Shown here piece after piece: positions 1 to 10,989 of a stretch of 64,000 nt of DNA. Source of the stretch: Geosiphon pyriformis (taxonomy: Eukaryota; Glomeromycota; Glomeromycetes; Archaeosporales; Geosiphonaceae); assembly GCA_016748015.1 (NCBI GenBank), contig JAAOMT010000072.1:190299-254298 (forward strand), read 5' to 3'. A program made the position numbers and the translations under genes. The notes under the pieces are model-generated. The model was not told where the DNA came from. It saw only the letters and a program-made list of their open reading frames with translations, and did not search any database. How positions within the stretch are numbered: the stretch's first letter is position 1; every line of letters begins with the position of its first letter.

Positions 1-1839
1 ATTGTCTCCTTTGTAAATTCTGTCAGGATATTGAGTTGTTTGTTCTTTCACAGGTCTCATGATCTTCAGGTTCTCAGTTGGCGTTCCCATCATCCTTTGC
101 AATTTCTGGTTCATATTAAAGTCTGTTCTACAAACAATTTTTTGGCTGGGGTGGTCTGCATCTTTTCTGGGTGTGACTTGTCTCTTGGTGATTATTTTCT
201 TAGTGCTTTTTGTTTTTGTGGTGGTACTCCTATGTCTCTTGTTCTTGAGCATTGCTTTTTTAAAAATGTTTCCTCACTCTGCCACTATGGTATTGCTTTC
301 ATGGAGCAACTACATGACTGGACCAGTACTGTTTTTAGTTGGAATGCCTTCAAGCATTAGAAAAGACTGGATCTCTATGGCCCAGTTCCTCTCTGATTTG
401 ATTTCTCTGTACAATTTCTCAGTGGTGTTGTTTCTTTTTCTTCAGTTTGCCTTCCCTCTGCGGATGGTTATGCTCTTTCTAATGTTCTTCAATCACATAA
501 TTTTGGTGTTGTTTGTAATGCTCTGCTGAACACTAATGCTGCTGTTAGTTTTTCTGTGTATGTGGATGGGTCTCTGAGTAATTTGGGTACTGTTGGTATG
601 AAAGCTGGTGCTGCTGCTTTTTTCGAAGACATTCATTTGGGTTTGGGTGTAAGAGTGTCTGGCTTGGTTTTTTCGATGATGGTGGAATTACAGGTCATAG
701 CTTTGGCACTTAAGTGTATTCCTTCTTTTTGTTCAGTTGACTTATTTTCGGACAGCCAAGCGGCTTTGGACACATGTGAGTCTGAGTTTTTACTGATTTG
801 TTCTGATTTCAGGAATTGGTGCTGGATCAAGTATCATCACATAGCCAATGTTATTCAGAAAAAAAATTTGAATATGAATTGGGTCAAAGTTAAGGGTCAT
901 TCAGGTGTCTCAGGCAATGAGCGAGCCAATACACTTGCTAAGGCAGCAGCTTCTTCTTCTTGGTGGCTACCTCACAGGATCGGTGAGTGCTTTTTGAAAG
1001 GTGGTGGTTCTGTGGTTTCTGGTAATTTGAGACACTTTGTTCATGATGTTTTTCAGTCTATTCACCATGCACATTTGGAGATTGGCTCTGGTTCCTGGGT
1101 GGTAATTGGTAGTTTACATGATGATATTGATTGGTTCAGGTCTTTTTTGGTATGGCACCAAGACTCCCACATGGCTGCTGGTTCCACTAGTGCATGTACG
1201 GCTGGTCTTCGAATTTACTTTATGAAGGCTCTGCACTATTGACTCCTCATGGCTATGCATAAACATTTGTATAATAAACATTATCCCAGTATGGTGTGTT
1301 TATTCTGCAGCAATATTGAGGTTTCTGACCATGTCTTTTCCTGCTCCTTTGATGCTGCTGGTTGTGCTTGTTTGATGGATACTTTTATGGCTACTTGGGA
1401 GGCCTGTTCTGGTCTATCTCATTCCTTCTCATGCATTTTACAGTTTTTGTCTACTTGTGCTTCTAATGTTGTGACTGGTGCAGCTCTATACAAGGGCTTT
1501 GTTTTCAAAGATTGGTATCATGAATTTGTTTCCACTTTTAAAGACCCAAAAGTGGCAGCTACGAATGTAGTGAACTTTGTGAGCAATTTTTGTATTGTAT
1601 TCCGGAATGACATTTGGCTGGTCCATGCAAAACACCATGCTGTTATGGAAAAGAACGGGCTAATCTCTCGTGATAGCTCTATTCCTGTCTCTGTTTTTGG
1701 TCTTTCCAAAAGGCTTTCGTCGGGTGTTGTTAAGTTGTTGGGTGTTAATAAAACATTTGGTGTCAGCTTCAGGTTTCGTAAGTCTTGTTTGTTTTTCTCT
1801 GGTATTTGTGACAAGGTTTCAGTTCATATAGGTGTCTAG
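1..1839 (+). pseudogene. LINE ORF2 C-terminal region: RNase H and CCHC-like tail (broken)
   Basis: One reading frame runs through the whole stretch, interrupted by a few in-frame stops (for example at 358 and 1240). The RNase H domain begins near 559 with YVDGS, followed by ELQVIALAL, FSDSQAALD and KGHSGVSGNERAN. These give the usual acidic residues and the GHSG loop; the final position reads NERA where NDRA is normal. After the stop at 1240, the segment 1249-1839 carries CLFC and DHVFSC, a zinc-knuckle-like pattern typical of the C-terminus of this LINE clade. In the living element this protein would copy element RNA at a nicked genomic target. With stops and no 5' part, this copy is dead. 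Confidence 0.85.
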
Positions 1840-1977
1840 TGTGGTCTTGACTGGTCTGAATAGCTGGTCACGTGTAGTAAGAGCATGATTTGCATCTAGT
1901 TTAGATTATTTGAATAATGTATAGCACTAGATAGCATTTAGACTTCACTTGTTAAGCATTAATAAAAAAAAAAAAAA
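1..1977 (+). mobile_element. Non-LTR retrotransposon (LINE) copy A, 3' part
   Basis: This is the 3' part of a LINE cut by the left window edge. It holds the C-terminal part of ORF2 (end of RT, RNase H, cysteine/histidine tail), a 3' UTR of about 125 bp, and a poly(A) tract at 1964-1977. The 3' UTR shares a block around 1863-1890 (ctggtcacgtgtagtaag) with the 3' ends of copies B (near 4493), C (near 36885, reverse) and F (near 57890, reverse). This shows that all four belong to one family. The sense strand is T/G-rich. Confidence 0.9.
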
Positions 1978-2307
1978 CTTAATTAAGTTAATTTTGATTT
2001 TTAAGTTGTGTTTCTTGTATTTTTATAAAATTTGATTTTTTTTATAAAATTTACATTAAAACTGGTTTTTGTTTAAAAATAAATAATAATAATTTTTTTT
2101 TGCTTTAATAATCTATTTATTATCTTTTTTGTTCTTTTAAAAATGAAAAAATTCCTATATTTATATATATATATTGCTTAAAAAAAATATTGTTATTGTT
2201 AAAAAAATTACCAAATTTGTGTTTTTTTTTGGTAATACCAAATTATTATTAAAAACTTTGAGACTTTTAAAAGTAATAAAAACAAAACTCTTTGTCTTCT
2301 TAATTTT
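1978..2307. other. AT-rich spacer and probable 5' UTR of LINE B
   Basis: About 330 bp of A/T-rich DNA lies between the poly(A) of LINE A and the first methionine of LINE B ORF1. No gene is visible. The 5' boundary of LINE B probably lies around 2200-2250, where base composition becomes less extreme, but I see no sharp junction or target duplication. Confidence 0.5.
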
Positions 2308-4547
2308 ATGACCATGACCAGAGCAAAGAGTAAAAAAGCTGCACCTGATATCTGTCCTAAGATATCTAATAAAATTTCAACCAGAGGAGCTCTCTTTGTT
2401 GTAAAAGCAATTAGGCAGAACGTTTTAGAAGCCTTTTCCTTATCCAGTAATCGTGATAAGCTGCCTTTGATAGCCATTGAAGCAATTTCTTTATCTTTGG
2501 CTGGTTTCTCACCAGTTAAAGTTCTCTCAAAGAGACACACTTGGGTGAGTCCCAGTGTTGCCTCCACCCCGACTAAAAGCTCAAAAGTTTTTAATAATAG
2601 ACCAGTAAATAAGCTGGTCTTCCCCTCTATAGATTCAACATCTGGTGCTTTTAGCACCATTTTTTTAAGAAAAATGGTCAAAAAGACCAAAAGTTCAGAA
2701 AAGTGGAGGCAGTTGTTTACCTTTATTATTGTTACACCGAACTCTTTTGTGGTTCCCAATGAGATCTTAGATGAGATCTCCATAATATTATCCAGTACAT
2801 CATCCAAGATGGGCCAAGATTAACCACTGGCTGTATTGCCAAATGTGGTGTCTTCCAGTAGATCATTACTGGTTTTAGAATCAAAGCTATCTCCTCCTGT
2901 TGGGTCATCTGTTCTTGAGAACTGGGCTAATCAAATGGAAACTGAATCATCTCCTTCTCTAGTTTCTGGTGTTATTTCTGGTGGTGGTTAGAAAACTATT
3001 ACTAGTCATCAAAAGTTTGCTGGATGGGTGGCCTCCACTCTAGTGCCTGGTGCTACTTTTAAGATCAAATTGGCTCATGTTAAGACTGTTTTTCAGTCAG
3101 TACATGGTTTCTTGGATGCAAAGTCAGTATCAAAAGACAATGTAAAGCTGTTTTGTGTAGAGTTTGCTTCTCAAGTTTCTTTGGAAGCTGCATTTTTGGT
3201 TGAGCTTATAAGCTTTATACATTTGGCTACTCTTAAAATTGCCAAGTTTTTGGTGGTTTCTGAGTCTGGTTCCCTTTTTGCTGCTGTTGCACTGTGTGAT
3301 GTGCCTTTGGGTGTATCTGCTGCTAACATTAAGACAGCTCTCAATGTTTTTGGTGTGGTTAGTTGTGTTGTGCTAAAGTCTGCTGGCATTTGGCAATATG
3401 TGGTAGTTTATTTTGAGAATTTGGTTGTTGTTACATCTGCCCTTAATCACTGGTCAGTTTTGGTGGGCAAAAGATAGTGTTCGGATTTTTTCTCTTGTAA
3501 ATCAACAAGAAGCAATTATGTCTCATGATAGGTTTAAGGCCAAATTGGTCAATCTTCCTCCTGGCTGCACTGCCTTTGAAATCAGTGATATGATTTCTTA
3601 AGTTGGTGGTCAGACTTGTTTTATTTCTCAGTTTCCTAATTCTGGTCATTGTTTCTGCTTTGCTTTGGTCACATTTGGCTCTTAAGCTGAATTGGATTTT
3701 GCTGTTGTTAAAACTGGTACACTGAGAAAGTGCCGTATCTGGTGGGAAACTCCTGGTTGTAAGTGTTGTTTTAGGTGCCAAGAGACTGGCCATCTGGCTG
3801 TTGACTGTAAGATGTCTTTGTCTTCTCCTCTTAAAACTTCCAAAGTGTTCAATCCCCATTTTGTGAGTAATATTTCTTATGCTAAAGCTTCTGCCACTTT
3901 AAGTGGCTTTGGATTCTCTCCTTTGGTGGCTTCTGATCTGCTGGCTCCTCCACTTGCTGCATCCCCTGCTGTTTCCATTGTTGACTCTACTATTGAGCTT
4001 AGGTTAAATTTTATAAAAAAACAGATTCTGGATCTGACTGCTTTGGTTAAGTCTGTCATTAAACCAATTGGTTCTTTGGTTACTTTGGTTACTACTCTTC
4101 TGAATGACAATGTTGTCAAGACTCTAAAGGTTGAAAAAGATCTTTTGACTATGTGTAATGTCTCCAAGGGCTTTGCCAAACTTTTGGTTGGTGTGTTTAA
4201 AGATTTTGCCAGTCTTAAGGCTAAGGTGGAGTTTAGTAATCTTGTTAAAAATAATATTGGTGCTGTCAAGACTTCTCCATTGAATAAAGACACAGTTGAC
4301 CATGCAGTTGCTTTGTGGCAAATGTGTGGTTCTGAAGTTAAAGGTAGCAGTGAAAAAACTAAATTGTTTTTTAGTGAATTTATTTTTGATTTTAGAAATT
4401 TGAATGGTATTATTAAGAGACTTGGTAAGCTGGATTTCATTCCGGCTTCTTTTGTTTTAGCTTAGTTAGTGCTTTGACTGACTCAGGTGGTTGGTCACAT
4501 GTAGAAAGAGCATAAAACACATCTGATTTGTAATCCCATAGTGGCAT
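2240..4547 (+). mobile_element. LINE copy B, main part (ORF1 only; continues at 14645)
   Basis: A LINE of the same family as copy A. It contains ORF1 and then goes straight into the family 3' UTR (gttggtcacatgtag near 4490) without any ORF2. The element is split at 4547 by the Ty3/gypsy element H. Its last 50 bp and poly(A) resume at 14645-14697. Joined across the insertion, the tail reads collinearly with the 3' end of copy A. The 5' limit is approximate. It is probably an internally deleted, non-autonomous derivative. Confidence 0.75.
2308..4465 (+). pseudogene. LINE ORF1 (gag-like protein with CCHC knuckle), broken
   Basis: Three open segments (2308-2823, 3028-3477, 3692-4465) form one protein of about 719 codons, interrupted by stops (2821, about 2989, 3599, about 3684) and one frameshift near 3470. 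A CCHC zinc knuckle (CFRCQETGHLAVDC; spacing C-x2-C-x4-H-x4-C) lies at 3767-3808, so the protein probably bound nucleic acid. The N-terminus is basic and the C-terminal part is serine, lysine and hydrophobic-rich. The same protein can be followed in copy C on the minus strand (41.6-43.1 kb). The ORF1 stop is followed within 30 bp by the 3' UTR, so ORF2 is absent. The role is inferred from LINE families in general. Confidence 0.8.
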
Positions 4548-5405
4548 TGTTACAGGTGACAATTTCTGGTGTTGGATTAAATAATAAACCCGTAACTTGG
4601 TGCTCAAAGCTATTCTCATTGTCAATGATCTGAAGGTTTGGTATCTGAAGGTTTTGTATCTGAAGAGTTTGGTTAAGTTCTTTGTATAATAGACAGAGAT
4701 TCAATGGTGATAGTTTTATCTGTAGCTTCTTGAAACCACAGTTTTGTCAATTTCTTTTTCAGCTTGGTGGCTGGTATTCCTCCTGGTAAGCTATCCTCAA
4801 TCAAGTGTTTTACCCTTATTTTTGGGTCTTTTACCAGTCATGTTTATCCTGATGTCAGTGCCTCGTGTGTTAATCCTCAATAGAGTTAGTAAACAACAAT
4901 AAAATCAAAGCAAGAAAATAAAGAAAAAAAAAAAAAATAAAGAAAGAAAAGAAATAAGCCAAGGCAATTTGCAAGTTAGTATTCTGTCAATAGCCATGAT
5001 CAAGAACTATTGTTCTAGTGTGGTTAAGTATCAATTACTATCAACATGAAGTGTTGATAGTGGAAATAGATTTGAGATAACAAATAGTTATTTATTAGAT
5101 AATTGTAATTTAAAGAGTTGCTTAGATTAAATCTAAACTGAGAGGTCTTTCTTTTCAGTTTCTAATTCTACTGCTATATATACATAATTGAGATTCCTCA
5201 ATTCTTCAATTCTTCACAACAGGAATCCTGGAATTTCTGGAATCCTGCAATTCCTTTGAGAGAAATTCTGAAATTCTGAAATTCTGTGATTTTTTGTAAG
5301 AATCCTGTAATTCCTAAAATCCTGGAATTCCACATTTTACTACGTCTATTTCTGATTGGCTAATAACTATGCTAATATATATTCCTTGTATTTCTATGAA
5401 TAACA
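4548..5405 (-). repeat. 3' LTR of element H
   Basis: 858 bp, TG...CA ends (TGTTACAGG ... AATAACA on the plus strand). It aligns along its full length with 13768-14644. It includes A-rich stretches near 4905-4950 and a run of short tcctg/aattc-type repeats at about 5195-5330. Differences from the other LTR are mainly C/T and G/A. Confidence 0.93.
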
Positions 5406-5420
5406 TTATTTTCTCTTTTT
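5406..5420 (-). other. Polypurine tract of element H
   Basis: On the sense (minus) strand the 15 bases next to the 3' LTR read AAAAAGAGAAAATAA. This is the expected plus-strand primer site, directly abutting the LTR start TGTTATTC. Confidence 0.75.
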
Positions 5421-6078
5421 AATATTGAGCTCTGTCGAAATCCAACTCTGTTAATTTTCCTTCTTGAAGTATTTCTTAAATTTCATTTTTGAGAATTACT
5501 TGTGTTATTTGAGTCTGTAATTCTTCAAATTGAGCATTGGTGATCTTTCCTAATTGATTACTAGTAACTATATCCATTGTTTTATTGAGTAAGACTTCTG
5601 GTCGATTTTGAAATGCTGTGTGTATTCAGTATATGGCTCGGGCCTGTGTGGATAAGTTGTTCTTTTTCACAAAATGTTCTAATTGTTATAGTATTTTTGT
5701 GTCAAATAATTGCTTTGTTTTATCCATATATAGATTCTGAATATTCACATGTTGTCCTAAGTAAAAATAACAATAGTTTCTTGGAAATTGTTGTATCCAC
5801 CAATTCCAAGTTTCTTTAGTCAACTCTTGGTATAGTGACTCTTTTATCAACTCTTTTATTGCTAATTTTACTTTTGCAATAATTTTGTTCATAGTATTTT
5901 CAGTTTTCTTTTGTGTTCTATATGGCGATGTCTTTCTAGTGTCTTGATATCAGATAGTTTGTTGATTAATTGTAATTTCTATTTCTTGGTGTTGAATCAA
6001 TTGAAAGAGTTGTTGTGCTAGTGAGTGGATGTTATCTGTAATTTCTATTTTTCTGATATTTTTTGTTGCATCTACCAT
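5421..6078 (-). pseudogene. Extra ORF downstream of integrase in element H (unknown family)
   Basis: After the integrase/GPY-F reading frame ends (stop near 6105), a second coding region starts at about 6078 and runs to the polypurine tract, with several stops. The readable core is 5686-5892. It contains the stretch LGQHVNIQNLYMDK, then, past a stop, QLEHFVKKNNL and IHTAFQNRPEVLL. Matching stretches occur in the same position in element E (IGKQLNLKTLYRDL, QVEKFVRKSNL, LYITFQHCPNILL) and more distantly in G. I do not recognise the family. It is rich in charged residues, Q and N, and I see no signal peptide or membrane span, so an envelope protein is unlikely. Confidence 0.6.
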
Positions 6079-6107
6079 GTCCTTATATATTCTTTTTATG
6101 GATTAAT

Positions 6108-7398
6108 TTAATGTGTTGTTGTTGATAATAATGATTGGTTTCAGATCTCGTGGAATCTCCTCTGGTTGGACTAGTATTCTTTGTACTCCTAATTGTGGAA
6201 TATTACTGGTGAATGGTGGTGTGATGTTGTGGTATGGTTTCAGTTGATCTTCATGTGCTGCTTTGGTTAAAATTTTGTTATCCAGTCTTAATTTGTAAGC
6301 TCCATTCCCTAGAATTTCTTCTATGTGAAATAGTCCATCCCATTTGGGGTCAAATTTTCTACTCCATTGTTTTTTTGCTTTGATACAATATAAGAGTACT
6401 TTGTTTCCAATCTTGAATTCAACTGGTTTGTTTGATAGTTAATTATCATGTCTTTCTTTCTGTTTCTTTTGTGACTTTTGTATGTTATTAGCTGCTCTTT
6501 TTCATTTGTTTTCCAATGTTTCTATTAAGTCATATGTTCTTCTTAACAATGTTTCTTGGAAATTTTCTTCTGTTATTGGTTCAGTTGGATATGTGGTAAC
6601 CTCTATCTCAACTGGTAATGTTGCTGTTCTATCATATATCAATTCAAATGGTGTTGCTTGTGTGGTGTCTTGGTTCATTGTCCAATAAGCAAATAATACT
6701 GATGGTATGAACAAATCCCATTCATCCTGGTTTTTTTGACTGAGTTTTGCTATTGCTTCACATAATGTTCTATTAAATTTTTCAACTAATCCATTGGTTT
6801 GTAAATGGTATAGTGATGATAGTGGTCTCTTAATTCCGAATCTTTGGCTTAGTTCTGCTAATGTTCTATTTACAAAATAGGTTCCTTGGTTTGATAATAG
6901 TTCTTTCGAACATTTATGTTGACAAATCAAATCTTGATGGACAAATTTGGCAACAAATTTTGCATCCGCTCTTTGAATTGCTTTTGCTTCTGGCCATTTT
7001 GTAAGGTAGTCCATGGCTACTGCAATATATCTGTTGTCTCTGCTGGTAATTGTCAATGGTCCAACTAAATTGATTCCAATGTGGTCAAATGGTTGTCTTA
7101 CTTTGATTGGTTTCAATAGTTTGCTGGATTTTGTTCCTCTTTTTCTTTGACAAGCATCACAATTTTGCACATATTAAATGATATTTGGATACATTGATGG
7201 CCAATAATATCTCTTTCTGGTTCTTTTTATGGTTGCTTCTTTATGAAAATGTCCTGCAGTTGGATCTGAGTATATGTTGAACAGTATTGTCTCTTTTTCT
7301 GGTTCTGTAATTACTCTGGTTGGTTGATCTGAATCTTTTCTATTTTTCCAGTAAAGTATATTTTGGTAAGTAATAAAATATTTGGATTGTTGTTTCAT
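6108..7398 (-). pseudogene. Integrase and C-terminal GPY/F-like module, element H (broken)
   Basis: Segments 7174-7398 and 6502-7170 form the integrase. It has an H-x-H zinc region (GHFHKEATI) with CDAC completing HHCC, then DHIGINLVGPL, MDYLTKW, LLSNQGTYFVN and NGLVEKFNRTL. These are the three catalytic positions D, D and E, of which the second has become N (codon at 6889-6891). Downstream, 6430-6110 encodes the C-terminal module (GNKVLLY ... KQWSRKF ... GNGAYKLR), as in other Ty3/gypsy integrases. Integrase would join cDNA ends to host DNA. The catalytic change and stops show it is inactive. Confidence 0.85.
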
Positions 7399-8790
7399 CC
7401 TCTTTTGTTCTAGTTGAGATAATTTCTCTTTGAACTGTTAAGTATCTATATAATATTGAAGTTGTTGATATTTTTGTGTATTCATCTTTTGTTATATTTT
7501 CGTGAATATTGTTTTGGTTTTGTTATATTTTTGGGTTGAAATGTTCTTAGATTTGTCTCATTCACGACAAACTGTCAGCATTTCCATTGTCTTTTTTCTT
7601 TTTATAATGTATAGTATAAGTATATGGCAAAAGTGCCATTTTTCATCTTGACTGTTTTCTGTCTCTAAATTCTTGTTTTTGAAGTGATGTCAATCTTTTG
7701 TGATCTGTATACACCTTAAACTTTTGGCTCAAGTATTTTTTCCATTTCATAACTGCCTAGTAGATTGCTAAATGTTCTAATTCTGATGTTCCATAGTTCT
7801 TTTTGCCTGGAATCAAATCTCAGTTGGCATATGTGACTGGATGTTCTCTTCCATTCAATCCTCTCTGAGATAGTACTGCTCCCAATGCTTGACCTGATGC
7901 ATCAGTGGTAATAATAAATGATTTACTATGATCTGGATAGATCAATACTGGAGCTTGAATAAGCTTTCTTTTTAAGATGTCAAATGCTTCTTGCTGAGTT
8001 TCAGTCCATTCATACTTTGCATTTTTGGTTTGAAAATCATTGAGTGGTTGTGCTATCTTTGAAAAGTTCTTTATAAAGTGTCTATAATAGCTTGCGAATC
8101 CCAAGAATGATTTCAGTTCAGTTACATTGGTTGGTATTGGAAAGTTCTTTATTATCTCTATTTTCTCCAGATCTGTTTTTATGCCGTCTTTGCTAACTAT
8201 ATGTCCTAAAAATTTTAGTTCTGTTTTGCCGAAAAAACACTTTGTTGTATTCAATTTTAATTCTGCTTGTTATAGTCTTTTGAACACTTATTGGAAATAA
8301 TGTAGATGATCATCAAATGTTTTTGAGAACAGATTGGTGTTATTCAAGTATACAACTACTGATTTCCACAATAAGCCAGTGTACACAATTTTCATTAGCT
8401 GTTGGAATGTAGCTAAAGCATTAGTTAAGCCAAATGACATAACTTCAAACTCAAAGTTTCCCTCTCTTGTGGTGAATGCTGTTTTTTCTTTGTTGGCTGG
8501 ATCCATGGCTACTTGCCAGTAACCACTATCCAAGTCTAACGTTGAGAACCATTTGTTTCCACCAAAAGCATTGAATAGTTCTTGTATTCGTGGAGTTGGA
8601 TAGCTGTTTCCATGAGTTACATCATTGAGTTTCCTGTAGTTTACACAAAATTGGATTTTTCTATTCTTCTTATGGACAAGTACTATTGGTAATGACCATG
8701 GGCTCATTGATGGCTGAATTAACCTGTTGTCAAGCATTTGGTTGATCTTTTGATAGATAATTTCATGGCTGGCTGGTAGTACTCTGTATG
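7399..8790 (-). pseudogene. Reverse transcriptase and RNase H, element H (broken)
   Basis: RT is readable in 8288-8737 and 7820-8254, in successive frames. Motifs: MLDNRLIQPSMSPWS, RKIQFCVNYRKLN, FSTLDLDSGYWQV, FEVMSFGLTNA, then VVYLNNTNLFS, where the active-site YLDD is now YLNN (8339-8350). This is followed by CFFGKTELKFLGHIVS and FLGFASYYRHFIKNFSK. RNase H starts with IITTDASGQALGAVLSQ near 7905 and continues with stops to about 7500. The order RT then RNase H then integrase is that of Ty3/gypsy. Loss of both active-site aspartates means no polymerase activity. Confidence 0.9.
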
Positions 8791-8801
8791 CTCACTGTTT
8801 G

Positions 8802-10061
8802 CTAGATAATATCAGTTCTGCCAAATTTGTTTTCACTGGCAAAAATGTCATTGAAGTTATTGAGTAACATTTTTAGTTGCATTTGTTGAAGTGGGTCTAG
8901 ATTTTTTATGTTTATCTGTTCTAATTGTTCTGGCTGTAACAGATAACATTTGTTTTGTCCATAGATGGTTTGTGATGTAATGTCCACATATCCACAAAGC
9001 TGTGAAAAATCTGGAATGCTGCTTGGTGCTTGATCTTCAATTTCCATGGTTAAATATTTAAGAGTGGTTCCTTCCAGTATCTCTACAATATTTCTGGTGT
9101 TGTTGTAGATAAGAATTTTGATATGGTTATGGCTCTTGGCTGGTATGTGTAGATTGATAAGTCCAATTTCTTCTGATTTACAAAGAGTTGTTTCTATTTT
9201 AAAAATCTGTTCTTGCTCCTTCTCTCTTCTTTTTATTGCTAACATGTATTGACTATATAGTGGAATGGAAATTGTTTGACTGGGTGAGATAATTTCTCCT
9301 TGGCCAATAATTTTTTTCTCCACCATATTGACTAGTACTTCTATTCTACCCGTTGATCCAAATCTCTGTATCTCTCTTGCTGTTATCCCTAATTCTTCCC
9401 TATTTTCTACTAACACTAATTGGACTACTTTAACCAGAGACAGGAATATTGCCTGTGCTATCTTTTCATTTGGCTCTATAATATAAGTCTTTTCTAAGTT
9501 ATTTTGTAGCATAGCAATAATATTTCCTATATATCCTGTGTCAATTATTCCTCCTCTGATGTTTATTTCTCTTTTCACTAAACTACTCTTCAAAGCTAGT
9601 TGAACCATTGTTGCTGGAATTTCCAAGGCTATTTTGAGATCTATGCAGGTGTGCGAATGTGGTTCCAATTTAATGGCCTCTTTTCCGGAATATCTTAGAT
9701 CAAATTCGGCATCCGTATCATGTGTGCGTTCTGGCATAATACCTTCGTTGTTATCGCTAAACCATTTAAGTTCCTGCTTTTTGGTGAGGTCGAGAAGTGC
9801 GATATATTGTTCATAGTTTAAATTAGAGTTTAAATCTGAGTTGGAATTGTTGTCATTGTTAATGTCATTTTGAACGGAGCTGAAACTAGTATTTTCATCA
9901 TCATTCTTGTTGGAGTTTGAATTGGGATTGAAAATTAATTCCGATTCCAATGCACAGCTATTAATTGGTTCTTCCTCTTCAGGAATTGTGTAGATCATGC
10001 ATGGTGGTGGATTGTAAATAAGGTCACACTCATTACAATACTGAAAGTCACATGAGATCAA
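8802..10061 (-). pseudogene. dUTPase-containing pol segment of element H
   Basis: An open frame of 419 codons. Residues about 105-245 form a trimeric-type dUTPase with all five motifs in order: DAEFDL (117-122), KSSL (158-161), GIIDTGYIGN (171-180, keeping the catalytic Asp and the Tyr), KIAQAI (200-205) and FGSTG (234-238). Motif 1 has E where G is normal. The N-terminal part holds cysteines (CNEC, PPPC) and an acidic, Asn/Ser-rich linker. The C-terminal 170 residues lead into RT (ending FASENKFGRTDII). dUTPase hydrolyses dUTP and keeps uracil out of cDNA. Here it lies between protease and RT, an unusual gene order. The frame is long but flanked by stops. Confidence 0.85.
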
Positions 10062-10076
10062 ACAGTGGTCACATAG

Positions 10077-10660
10077 TCAGATGTTTATTTCTTCCAAACA
10101 TTGCTTTTGTTCTTCTCTAGTGGGTGCTAATCCCTGGTAGTATTTGTGTAATTGTTCTGAATCTAGAAGATTTATGACTGGTTCTGAATCCCAGTCAAGT
10201 TTTATGGGCTCTGGTGGGTTGTTTTTGATTTCCTTGATCTTTTCTAGTGACATGCTCTCAATTTTTGCAGTTGTTATTCGCCATATTTCATCATCATTAT
10301 GTAGATAACTGTTCAATCGCTGTATGGCTTTTCTCCAAGTGGCTTCTATTGGTGTCCCTTTTCATACCCAGTCACTAATGAAGATCATGTATTGACACAA
10401 TACATTGCATGTTCATCCATGTCCAGAAATGTCATTCTATATTTCTTTATTGAAGAGGGTCTTCCCACAAGCTAAGCATGGTTGGTTGTCCCATTTTCCT
10501 ATTTGTTCTAGTCTCCCAAAGTGTTCAAGGACGCATAAGCGGCAATACAACTTAGTTGCCATTGAGTATTCTTTATCATCACTACAGCATATACCTATTG
10601 ATGACAATTTCTTGCCGCAATCAACACATATAAGCTTAGATCGACAATAGGTAGATCATT
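10077..10660 (-). pseudogene. Cysteine-rich zinc-ribbon-like segment between protease and dUTPase, element H
   Basis: The minus-strand frame at about 10430-10650 reads CVDCGKKL, a further CC, YCRLCVL and CLACGKTL. These are paired cysteines spaced like a treble-clef or ribbon zinc site, followed (10077-10316) by an acidic helical stretch with IPEPV-like linkers. Element E has the same arrangement (CVDCEKKL, YCRFCVL, CLACNKIL at about 49.76-49.98 kb). This is not a standard Ty3/gypsy pol domain. The frame contains stops in both copies. Function is unknown; nucleic-acid or protein binding is a guess from the cysteine pattern. Confidence 0.6.
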
Positions 10661-10989
10661 GTAGTATAGTGTAGATATTATAAGTGATGGTGGTTTGGGT
10701 GGTCTCTTCTTCTCTTTCTTTCTCTTTTCCTTTATCTTCTTTGTTTTTTCCCATTCTCAGCTAGAAGTTGGTTTGCTTTTGTCGTTTTCAGTCTATGTTA
10801 GGTCATCAGTTTTCCAGGTAAGTTCTTCCTTCTGTTTTTCTTTCCTGTTATTATCCCAGACAAGTATTGGCGGCAGTTTGTTGTGGTCGACGTTAGTCTA
10901 CAACACTTGGTATGCTTTTCAGGTAGGTTTTGGCTTCTCTTCCTCGAAGTCGATTAGTGGTGCCATGGTGTTGGTCGCCTTGAAATGGC

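Noticed and set aside
1-4547. A single full-length LINE made of copies A and B
   Set aside because: A ends with its own poly(A) at 1977, and ORF1 of B lies after ORF2 of A, the wrong order for one element.
8802-10061. A captured host dUTPase gene
   Set aside because: Element E has the same domain at the same pol position, so it is part of the element family.
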